A stretch of 64,000 bases of DNA from Diplosphaera chodatii (taxonomy: Eukaryota; Chlorophyta; Trebouxiophyceae; Prasiolales; Stichococcaceae). The notes below the pieces were generated by a model that saw only the letters and a list, made by a program, of their open reading frames with translations, had not been told where the DNA came from and did no database searches. The stretch covers positions 744,001 through 808,000 of the forward strand of contig JAALGY010000008.1 in assembly GCA_032358165.1 (NCBI GenBank), read 5' to 3'. A program made the translations under genes and the position numbers. The stretch's first letter is position 1, and each line of letters starts with the position of its first letter. This document shows positions 12,251 to 22,860 of this stretch, one piece after another.

Positions 12251-15200
12251 GGGGTGCCGCACCTGGACAGCCCCCCTCCTCCTCAGACTCCGACTCGGAG
12301 GGAGCCGACGGCGTGAACGACCCTGCAGCAGCACAGGGAAAGGACGTCGTCAACCTCGTCACTGACGACGAGGACGATGCCGGCGGTGCGCTGTATGTGT
12401 CAGCACTTGGGACAAGCAGGGCTTGTTCCTAGCCACACCATGAACTGATGCTCAGGCCAGATTTTCGGATGATGCCATCACTGCCAGCCTCCCCACGATG
12501 CATGCACCCCCTCCTGACGTGAAGATTGGTGTTTGCGCAGGCCCGGGGCCGCGGGCTGCGCCGGCAGCGGCACCCAGAAGCGCGCCGCCGCCGCCCGTCG
12601 CCGCGCCCGAGGCGGATGATCCAAACCAGCACCAGCGCGGCGCCTTCAGCCCGCAGCCGCCGGCCCGAGGCAAGCGCCCTTGTTGTTTGCAACACATGCA
12701 CGGCAGCAGCAGCAGGGGGTCCTGCCTTGTGACTGTGACGCCTTTAGCGGCGGATGCAATGTCATCATGTTGTCCTCAACCACCCCCTGGAGAGGAGGAG
12801 AATGAACCCACAAATGGCTTCATCGTTCCAGGACTATGAGGCCATTGTGCGCCCCTGCGACCCAGTCACACGCTACACTTTGCGAGACGAGTGCTGTGCT
12901 CTCTGCGCTGCAGGTGCCGAGCGGCCAGCACCTCCAGACGCCATCAGTTTGCTGTCGTCAGATACCTCCGAGGACGAGTGGCCAGGTGAGCTGTACCTGT
13001 TGTCAGCAGCAGCACAGCAGGCATCCGCTCCGCATCCTTGCACAGCCTGGTGTTCTCCTGACGGGCGACCTTGGTGCTGCTCAGATGCGCCAGGGGCGGC
13101 GCGCGCGGGCGGCGCCAACCCCCGGCCAAGCGCGCATCCCGGCGCTGCAAAGAGGCCGCCAGGCCCAGGTGAGCAGCTGCCCTGCGTCCAGACATGAGTG
13201 GAGCTTGTTGCCAGATGCATTGTGTTGCACCAGTGCAGCGCTGTTGCGTGCACCAGCTATCGAGGGCCAGATCAGTGCCAGCATGCAGTCGTCGCCTGGC
13301 ACACCAGCAGCAGGCCAGCGCTTCATCAGCCTGCACATCATGCGCTCCCACCCTCCTCCTTTGATCAGCCCAGGGTAATCATCAGCCCCTGTGTGCTGAG
13401 CCGGTGGCGCTGATGCTCTGCAGGGTCGGCGTCAGGGGCGGGGGCGCTCGCACGCCTCGGCCTCGACGACCATGGCGCCGTGGGCGGCGGCCATGGCGGG
13501 CGTGCCGCTGACCAACACCGAGCACCAGCTCTCGGTCTGATGGCGCCTTGGCTGAGCCTGCTGTCAAGCATGTCTGACCCACGTGACGGCAGTTTCAGCA
13601 CCGCATGCATCTCTGCTCCATGACCTTGCAATGCCTATGTCTTGGGCCTGAGCGTGAGTGCCGGGAGCTTGATGCTGTGCAGTGTCGGCGGCGTCGCGCC
13701 CACCGCCAGCAGCGCCACACACAGGAGGCGCCAGCGGCGGCGCGGCGGGCCGATCGGCGGATCGTACCAGCGTCGTCACCGGGCCGCCAGGCGCAGGTGG
13801 GCAGCTGCTCCAGCCCCATTTATACAAGCTGTGCTCCTGCCAAGTGCGCTTGCTGCCAACCATCACGTCAGCTGAGGTCGTCGCCTGGCACACCAGCAGC
13901 AGGCCAGCGCGTCATCAGCCTGCACATCATGGGCTCCCACCCTCCTCCTTTGATCAGCACAGAAAGAACATCAGCTGCTGTGGGCTGAGCCGGTGATGCT
14001 CTGCAGGGTCGGCGTCAGGGGCGGCGGCGCTCGCACGTGTCAACCTCGGCGACCAGGGCGCCCCAGGCGGCGACAGCGGGCGTGTCATGGCGCCGCACCA
14101 CCCACCAGCTCCCGGTGATGGCGCTTTGGGTGACATGAGACACGTCCTTGCCCGTTGTAAAGCACACTTGTTGCATGGCTGCAGTGCTCATGCAGCGGTT
14201 GGGTTGATGCAGGGGACTGCCGCACATGCGGCCCATCATTCTGCAATGTGCTGCACTGAGGTCTCTGAGGCCCACTGCCCGACAGGACCGGCGGCCGCCG
14301 GACGCGTCCAGCAGCAACTGCAGCCACGGCGCCAGGGTCAGGAGGCACCACCTGCGGGCGCCCGGGCCGCCAGCAGCGCGGTCGACCTCACCGCTCCCAC
14401 GGCGGCGCTGCAAGGTGCCCGCTGATGCGGAACACAGACACGGCTGGTCTGCTCCTTGTGCCCGCTGATGTCCGAAATCACCCGTGCATCTCCGCATAAG
14501 CGTCTGCTGCGACATATGTTTGTGAGTTTCTTTGCAGAGCGCGGCCAGCAGGCGGCAACGCTGCGCCCAGCGGCCGTAGGGACGGACAGGCAGCCTGCAG
14601 CTGTGGCGAGCATCCAACCAGCCGGCAGCGAGCAGGGAACCCCGCCGCAGCCAAAGCGCCCGCACAGCGATCTGGGGGGCACGGCGGCCACCGCTGCTGC
14701 CGAGCCAAAGCGAGCCAGGGCGGCTGCAGGGCCTGTTGCAGCTGCTGGTAAGGCTGCAGCACAGCCGCAGCAGGCGCCTGCCACGGGCCGCAAGCGGGGC
14801 CTGGCACTCGTCCTCCCAGGTGCCACCAAGCAGACTAGGACCACGTCAGCGCAGCAGGCGGCGGGGGCGGCACCAGATGCGCCCCCAGCCAGCGGCCGGC
14901 CATCACAGGCCGCGATCGGCGCTGCCCGCTCGCAGCGCCCCGCCGCAGGTGAGCCGCGTCACCGTATTTTTCGTCGGACGGGCTGCTGCATGTGTGCCCC
15001 ATCATGCTCAGTTGGACTGTACTGCTAATGAAGGCTTTGTGGTGTTTGTATGGTATACCAGCACGGCTGCTGCACAACCTTGAACATTGCTGCTGCTGAC
15101 ACCTCGCGACCTTCGTATGCGCCTCAGGGCCAGCGGCGCCGGCGTCGCCAGCCGCTGCCGGCGCCGCAGCAGCACCTCAGCCACCTGGTGCCGCGCGCGA

Positions 15201-18200
15201 CCGCCAGCGCCCACCTGAAGCCTTCGAAGCCGGTCTTGTCCAGGCTTCTGCCGACAGAGACGATGCGGCGGCAAGAGGTGACCACGTGGACCTTTTTAGC
15301 ATGCTGTGCCACCCGCCTCTTACCCTGATTTGTGCACGGCAGCAGGTGGTATGCACTTCAGGCAAGAAAATGCTGAAGCGTTGCCGGACGTTCCGCTGCA
15401 GGTGACGTACCAAAGCAGGTGTGGCTCGACAGTATGCACTCGAAGGAAGGAGACCCTGTCAAGGACGAGCCCGAGGACCACACCAGGGGCCTCTCCACGC
15501 TCGGTGAGACACACCCCACCCTCTTTGCCTCCTGCGCTGTGCAAGATCCGAGCTGGGGCACACCCTGAGTTCCTAAGGAAGCTTTGTTCTGCCAGTGCAC
15601 CGCTTGCGAGTGTAAACCCTGTGCTGCGGCGCTCGCGTGTGCTGCTGAGGCCTGTGGGTGCTGTGCAGCTGCGTGGCAGGAGCAAAGTGATTCCAGGATA
15701 CGCCATGACCTCCAGGTGCGTTTTGTGCATGAGGTTGCTCACTGGCCCCTTGTGCCAGCTCATGTTGCACCCTGCGATGTCAACATTGGGCTCAAATCCT
15801 TGATGCTGCGCTGTCAGGTGTTGTTTGACCGCGGCATGACAAAAACAGAAGCGGCCAAGGCCCTTGGCATCAGCAAAGAAACTTTTCGCAGCAAACTCAT
15901 AGATGTGGGGCTCAGCTGGCTGCGCGAGGGGAGGACCAAGAGGAAGTACAGGGCCACAGCAGGTGCGCAAACCTGGACGCATGTCCTTGACGCCTTTGCG
16001 ACCAAGACAGCAGACATATGCGGCAGCACCAGGACGCAGACATGATGTATGTCCTTCACCTGACCGATATGGCTGTCTTGCTCATGCAGAAATGACCAAG
16101 GAGGCCATTCTGGGAGAGTTGGACGTGAGAGAGTCGAAACACTCTCCAGCGCATGTTGTGTGCCATCAGATGTGCTGCAGCAGAGTGCTATTCGTTTGGA
16201 TGTTCACTGTTCCATCGAGTCTGGCACTCAACGAACCGATCTTGTTGTTACAGAAACATCGGCACCTGCCCAAGGCGAAGGCGTGCAAGGAGCTGGGTGT
16301 CTGTTGTATTACACTGGATCGGCGCCTGAAGGAGTGGGGCCTGTACGAGGGTGTCCGCTGGCGTCGTCGCCCCGGGGACAACAGCCTCACCTATGTGGAG
16401 CTTGGTGTGCTGTTTCCCCCTTGGTGCTTTACATCCTGTAAAGTGAGCTGAGACTGAGCTCAGTGTCCAGGAAGCCTCACATGATGTCAGTTGGTGCGCC
16501 TCAGCATCGATACCTCGACATGCGGTGCATCACGGCGTGCTCCTGCATCCACTGCAGCGCGGCAGCAGGAGGAGGCAGGCGGCAGCGATGCTGATGACGG
16601 CAGCCCTGCGTCCACATCAGCGGCCGCCTCAGGTGAGACTCTCCCACCATTGTGACGCGACTGCGGGCCGCATGCTCCATGTATAACCTGTTCGACTGAA
16701 GACTTTCACGCTGATGCGGACGCCTGCAGGCGCGGCTGCTGGGCCCCCACAGGACGCGCAGCACGCTGCGGCAGCGGCTGAACCGGCTGTCTACGCCACC
16801 GCTACAGGGCTGCAGTCTCGCACAGGTGCGCTCAAGGGCTTCAGTCTACATAGCCAGGATGTCCGGGTGTTTGCAATTGCTGACAGTGTCACAGATGTCT
16901 GGCCAGACTGCGTGGTGGACCCGCACCTCAGGTGTCCCTGCTCGACATGCTGCAGGTGTCGCCAACGCCTGCAGCGTGACCAAGTTCGTCAACTACTTCA
17001 ACATGGCCAACGAGGAGATCCTGTTTCGCGTGGAGAGGGTGCTGCGGGACGCCGCCTGTCACGTCCAGGACCACCCAGAGCACCGCCTCTCCCCTGCCCA
17101 GATGCTCGCGCTGCGGTCCACCCACGGGGGTGCGTCCTGCCGTCTTTTGTGCCCTCTGGAAAAGCATTGCGCCTGAGACGCCTGTGTACATGGCATCTCC
17201 TCCAGCTGCGGTCCAAAAGTGTTCAGGGCATGCTCCTGCGGCCCAGCGATCGTGATCTTGTGAGCACTTTTGCACGCATCAGGTCGGCGGCTCGGCGACG
17301 CGTACAATATGAACTACAGCCGGTGTGGCCTGGAGCACTGGGCGCGTCTGGCTGCCCGGGGCGTGCCCGTGGTCGAGGGCGTGGGGATGTGGCCGTCCGG
17401 GTAGGCCTGATGCAAAGCGGCGCATGCCGCCCTGGTCAGCATGCTCGTGGCGGCTGCATCTGCTGTGGGCAGCCACTCCAGCACTGTGACAGGCTGCCTG
17501 TCCCTGGTGTGGCTGCAGCGAGGACCACATCACACAGGACAGAAAGTCGCCGGCCCTCTCCGTGCTGGCGACAGTGCTCGCGGCATATGGGGTGAACATC
17601 AAGGACATCCTGTGGTGCGAGTGGGTCCCCACAGGTGATGCTGGCTGTGCGCCCAGGGCCTTTGTCTGTGCTGCGCGGGAGAGGTGCTGATGAGCCTGAC
17701 TGCATTGCAAGCTGTTGTGCCCTTGCTGTACCCGCGGCGCTGCTGGCTGGTACAGCAAACCCCACAACAAGCTGCTGCTCCTGTATCAACGCTGTGCCAC
17801 ACGGTTATCAACACTTTGTGTGTCTGACTGCCTGCAGCGCCGCCGGGCACGCCCAGCCACACCGGGTACAACGAAAAGGACGCCAAGCACGTCCTTTCCA
17901 CCCACCAGCGCGTATGCGCCTTTGCCATGGCCGCGATGGGCGTGAAGCGCACGGGCGACGTGCTCGTCCTGGGCGTCACGGTGAGCGGCAGCTTCTGTTG
18001 TCTGAACCCTGTTCATCTGCCTGCAAGGGGATCTGCGTGTCATCATCCCAGCACAGGCGTGCCCCGAGTCTGCCGCCGTTCAACATGCACAGATGCACAG
18101 TGCCGCTGCCCCCCAGCCCCAGCGTGGTTGAACCAATGACGTTTGTGCATGAGCACTGCCTGCATGGCATCTCTACTTCATGCTTGAAACCGATTTTCAT

Positions 18201-21200
18201 TATTATTTCAAAGTCAAATGTCCACAATCCGACCGTACCTTCTTCAAGTAAATCTACCAGAATTGGTCATGTTCTCCAGGTGTATAAATGACATACCTAA
18301 CAACCTGATGTAAATATAAATTGAGATGCTTTATAAGTACAGTTATCAGGTTGATATCCATTGATATCCTGCTGGCCACTGCCCCAGGTGGGCAACATGG
18401 TGGTGGCGGACGGCGCGGAGGAGGTCACCGAGCAGGGGCTGCTGGGCGACTGCGAGAGGCCGTGCACGCGGCCCCTGGACGGCAGACTGTGGCCGACCCT
18501 GACCACTCCTGAGAAAAACGCGCCTGGCGTCGCCACCATCATCGTATACCCAGGGCAGGCGTCGCGGACGCGCGACGGGAGGCGTGGCGGCGCGGAAGCC
18601 GTGCGGCAGCAGCGCGCCTACAAGCAGATGCTGGTGAGCGTCGGCACCATGCTGGGCCGCACCAGGGAGGCGCAGCGACGCGCCTACCAGCGGGTGCAGC
18701 TCATCGCCAACACGTGGCAGGGTAGGCCGCGGCTGTTCGACTGGGACGTCGACCAGGCGCCTTTGGACATCCCTCCGGGTGTGCGCCTGCCAAAGCGCTT
18801 GTCTCTCGTCCTGATGCGATCCCCGCACAGCTCCTGCATCTTGCAAAAGTGCCAGCGTGCGCAGCATGAGGTCAGTCATGCACAGACTGGACTGCAGCGG
18901 TCCCAAGTGCTGACGTGGGCGCCCCTGCCACTGACAGACGCGGGTGAGCTGACCAACCGGGGCTGGGACTGCCGCATCGCCACGCTGCAGCTGCTGCAGG
19001 ACGGCAAGCCCCTCACCGTCGCCGCCATCGAGGAGCAGGCGCAGCGCGTGACGCCGAGGGCGCGGCAGCTGGCGGTGCGTGAGGCGACCACGGAGCAAGA
19101 CCCCGGGGCGTCCGCAGCCGAGGCCGCCGAAGCGACTGCCGCCGAGCCCAAGCAGCCGGGTGCGCATGACTGTGTGGTCTCACGCTTGTGCAGCATCGAC
19201 TTGCACCCGTGCCTGCTGCAGCTACATGCCATCAAGATCACGCCGAAGCCTTGGAGGGCCTTTGTTTGCTGCAGACCGCAGGTGCCAGGCGTGCTGCACG
19301 CCCCTGCCGCTGGAGGCGTTCTACCAGCCGGACGACGCGGACCTCGCGGAGCAGCACCCAGAGCTGACAAACACCTGCTTCCCCTGCATCGCATCCACCC
19401 GCCGTGAGGTGCGTGCCCTGCTGGCTCATGTTCAGGTGCTTGCTGGACTGCTCGAAACTTGACGGACCTGCGTAGTGCTGTTGCTGCTGACACATGATTG
19501 TCAGTACTTGCCAGCACCGTAATGCGCACTGTGCCCTGCAGGCCCTGCCAGATCGTTTGCACACGCTGACGTGCAACAACCGAAGAGCCTGCAAGCAGCT
19601 TGGGCCGCAGCCTGTCGAGAACTTTGCACAGTTGGCGATGTCACATTGTTCGCGGCACGGGTTCGCCATGTCCTGCAACGCCTGCAGGGAGGTGAGTCTG
19701 TGCATTGGATTACTGGTGCAGTGCAGCTGTGCAAGCCTGACCGTTGCCAACGTTGCTATGATATTAATGTGTCATTACAGCACAGCCTCCGGCTATGCAG
19801 GCAGAGGCACAGAAGCGCGATCGGGTGAAGCAACGGGCACCGAAACTGCGCCAGGTGAGACGTTCATTTGCGAAGTACTACTGCCTTCTAATTCTGTGTA
19901 GCTGATGAACATGCGCCACGCTGGTCTACAACTGTTGCATCGGACCTCTCCTATGTGTGCAGTCTCCAGCGGAGCTGGAGCGCAAGCGGAATGCCGACAA
20001 GGCCCGCCAGCGCTTGCACCTGGACCAGGACCGCTCCGACTGGGCGGCGGCCATCGCAGGTGCGCAGCTCACACTGCGGGCCGCTGGCACGACTGCATGA
20101 ATGCTTGCAAGTGCCGCTTCAGCGCCAGGCTTGCAGCTGTTGAAACAGAGCACCCGCCACAAGCTGCCAACGCCTGCCTTCTTGTGTGGCTGCAGCAAAG
20201 CACAGAGATGAGCTGCCGATTGTGGAGGTCGGCCCCGTCAAGCTGGCGGTGCACGTGGTGGATTCGGTGGCAGCAGCGGCAGCCGCGCTGCCGGACGCCA
20301 ACAGCGCAGCGGCAGCGGTCGCAAAGCTAGAAGCGGCAGCAGCGGCATGGGCAGCGTCAGGAGCAGCCCCGCCAGATGCAGACCATATCGCGGCGCAGGG
20401 CATCGCCCCGCCCGGCACAGTGTTTAGGTCGTACTCGGACAGGCATCCCGGCAGCTGGCTGCCGGTGCCGCAGCTGCTCGTGCTGGCCAGGGGCATCCTC
20501 GGCACAAAGTGCGCAGCGTATCATTGGCAGCAGCAGATGCGCAAACGTTGCGGCAGCCGCCTCGCCGAAGCAGAGGAGCGGCGGCTGTACAGGGCTCTCC
20601 AGCTGTTGCCCGCTGTCTCACCGCAGGGCATGCCAAAAAGATTTGCGCTGGTCAGCCTCACAGCCTTTGCCGACTTTCTCTGCAATCCCGGCATGGGAGA
20701 AACCGTCATCCCGCTGGCAGCCAGGGAGCCCGCCAAGCGCCTGGCCACCTTCCTCATGGGCCAGCGCAAGCACCCCGTGCTGGGCGACATCGTGACGCCG
20801 CCCGCTGCAGCCGCTGACGCCACGCCTGCAGGTGATGTTGCACATAGTGCACGATGTTTCACTGCAGTGCTGGCGACTGAGCCTCTTGTGCAGAAAATTT
20901 GCCAGGATTATACCATATCATACCAGCAGGCATCCTGCTGCACTGCAGCTGGCTTTGACCATTACAGTTTGCATCAAGTTTGTGAATGCCTGTCAGAGAC
21001 ACCTCCATTGATGGTTTTGAGCGTTCATCAAGTGACTAGTATTATATTGTGCTGCAGCAGCAGCAGCAGCTGCTGCCGGGCCGTCGACTTCCGGGGCAGC
21101 GGCAGGATCCGGAGCAGCCGCCACGTCGTCGTCAGCGGCGGCGTCGGCGTCTGCCGCTTCCGCGCGGCCATCAGATCCGGCAGCGCAATCGCCAGCGGGC

Positions 21201-22857
21201 CGCGCACGCCCGGCCGCAACAGCAGCTGAGGCGGCAGCAGGGGCGGCCGCAGCCGCCGAGCCGGACGCAGCACCCGCGCTGCGACTGATCGGCGATCAGA
21301 TCATCCCATTCCTGGCTGTGCAGCTCGTGGGATGTGCAGCGGGCCGGCTGCTGGTCCTGCTGGCCGCTGATGGAGCCTTCCTGCCTGTCCGGCCTCTGAG
21401 CAGGGCGCTAGCTGCAGCCGGCGAGCGTGCGGCCGCGGTGACGAAGCAGGCTGCAGACACGTGGGTCAACAAATTCAAGACAGCAGCAGTGGCCAGCGCT
21501 GACGGCTGCGGCTCGCGCGTGGTCACACAGCCAGAGGCTATCGCCCTGGCCGACGCGGGGATCATCCGGGGCGCCCGTGCCTGGCTGCTCATCAAGCAAT
21601 CAGTGGTCATCAACATGCTGCGTGGCGGCACCCACGGCGACAGGCAGCTGGCAGAGAGCCTGAGCAGCGCGCAGTACACGTCCCTGGCCGCCTTGCAGCA
21701 GGACACCGACACCTATCTGACGGTGCTCGAGGCATACTACACGCAGCTGCAGAGCCAGCGGGTGCAGCCACAAGTCGACCACCGCACAAACGTCAGCACG
21801 GGGCAGCCCAGAGCGCGCAAGCGCAAGGCCAGCGATGATGGCGGCGGCGGCGGCAGCCTTCAGCGCCGGCGCGTCAGCATCGGGCACCCCAGCTCGCAGC
21901 GGCAGAGCACCTTCCAGCCCTCCGGGAGCGGCGGCCATAAGGCGCCGCTGCCGCCCCTGGAGCCCTCCACGCTGGCCGCGGGCTACACTGCGGTGACGGC
22001 CGCGCTGCGCAACAACCCCGCCACCGCCCACATAGGCCACCGCATCCGTGCCCTGGTGGCCGTGGTGCGTCTTTTGTCCTCCGGCGGCAGATGCACAGCC
22101 TGTTCGCCAGCCTGACGGCTTTGATTCAGGAAGCGCTGCTGAAGGTGAAGCAAGGGTGTCTGTGCGGTGTGTGTTGAACGTCACAGGCCCGCGGCCATGC
22201 TGAGCCTCAGAATCCTGTTCCACAATGAAACCTTCTGGCACCCCATGCACAGGAGGCGGTCGAGCGCGCAGCCAGCGAGCCCGACTGGGTCGTCAGCATG
22301 GGGCGCCTGATAGGCGACATGGCCGCCGCCGAGGGCGCCTCCGGCATCGTCGCCACGGCCGCGGCCGCCCCAGCCCTGCAGCTGCCCGCGCAGGCGGCCG
22401 CCGACGCCGTCAGGGTCGCAGGGTACCTGGCGGCGTCGCCCGCGCCGACGGGGCTCGCCATCGCGCAGGACAGCCTGGAGCGGCTGGGCAGCAGCATCCT
22501 TGCCCAGGGCATCACCAGCGACGGCGCCGCTCAGCTGGCTGCCCTGGCAGACGGCGCCGCCGGCCCTGCCGTCGCCGCAGCAGCGCGGGCGGTGCAGGCG
22601 GCGGCTGCAGCGGGGGCGCCGGCGGCGGCATCCCTGGAGGACTGGAGCGGCGGGGAGGCGGCGACTCCGGGCAGCGATGCGCCGCTGCCGGCGCACGGCC
22701 ACCCCGCCGCACGCAGGTGCCTGCTGGGCAGTGGCCCTGTATTGCTGTTCTGCCTCACTTCAGAGACCTGTGCCATGTGCGGCAGTGCACAGATGTCCAC
22801 AATGGGAGTGCTTTTGCTGAGAAAGGCTCCTGCGGAGCCTGCAAGCTGCTGGTGTGA
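12251..22857 (+). CDS. Large uncharacterised multi-exon gene with twin RWP-RK-like helix-turn-helix units (5' end not found)
   Basis: About 29 exons chain together here with matching intron phases, mostly phase 1 on both sides. Order of content: acidic/Ser-rich exon ending VVNLVTDDEDD (12251-12392); Pro/Ala exons with ISLLSSDTSEDE (from 12914); duplicated exons (13.1-14.15 kb); an Ala-rich exon with KRPHSD and EPKRAR basic patches (14.5 kb); VKDEPED (15458-15478); two helix-turn-helix units (15669-16404); a conserved-looking core (16.9-18.8 kb, with KFVNYFNMANEEILF, YNMNYSRCGLEHWA and KDILWCEWVPTG); a CxxC...CxxC exon (CQACC...CFPC, 19.3 kb) and a second Cys/His exon (19.55-19.69 kb); a basic stretch (ERKRNADKARQR); and long helical exons to 22.7 kb. 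The reading ends at a TGA at 22855-22857. A nuclear DNA-binding or chromatin role is inferred. I do not recognise the whole protein, and it may be more than one gene or continue into the next entry. Confidence 0.5.
13288..13554 (+). repeat. Tandem exon-intron duplication, copy A
   Basis: About 265 bases that recur in copy B about 585 bases downstream with high identity, covering the intron tail (GTCGTCGCCTGGCACACC at 13288), the acceptor, and the exon beginning GGTCGGCGTCAGGGGC at 13424. The exon is phase 1 at both ends. Confidence 0.85.
13877..14132 (+). repeat. Tandem exon-intron duplication, copy B
   Basis: Second copy of the segment at 13288, starting with the same GTCGTCGCCTGGCACACC and carrying the same acceptor and exon start (14007). 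The coding part has diverged more than the intronic part, and small indels give an offset of 583-589 bases. The upstream exons at about 13085 and 13682 may be part of the same, older, unit. Confidence 0.85.
15669..16404 (+). other. Two RWP-RK/Fis-like helix-turn-helix units (exons 15669-15715, 15818-15962, 16090-16124, 16254-16404)
   Basis: Unit 1 reads DLQVLFDRGMTKTEAAKALG then ISKETFRSKLIDVGL and ends in a basic tail (EGRTKRKY). Unit 2 reads GELDKHRHLPKAKACKELG then VCCITLDRRLKEWGL and ends VRWRRRPG. Both follow the pattern 'xLPxxxAAxxLGVxxTxLKRRLxxxGL' of RWP-RK and Fis-type DNA-binding helices, and they align with each other, which indicates an internal duplication. The diagnostic RWPYRK is only partly kept (RWRRRP in unit 2). 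All four exons keep frame across their junctions. Function as a DNA-binding domain is inferred. Confidence 0.55.
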
Positions 22858-22860
22858 GGA

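Noticed and set aside
11793..12362. 189-codon open frame on the minus strand
   Set aside because: It lies opposite the first accepted exon of the large plus-strand gene, has no recognisable domain, and high GC makes long chance frames common here.
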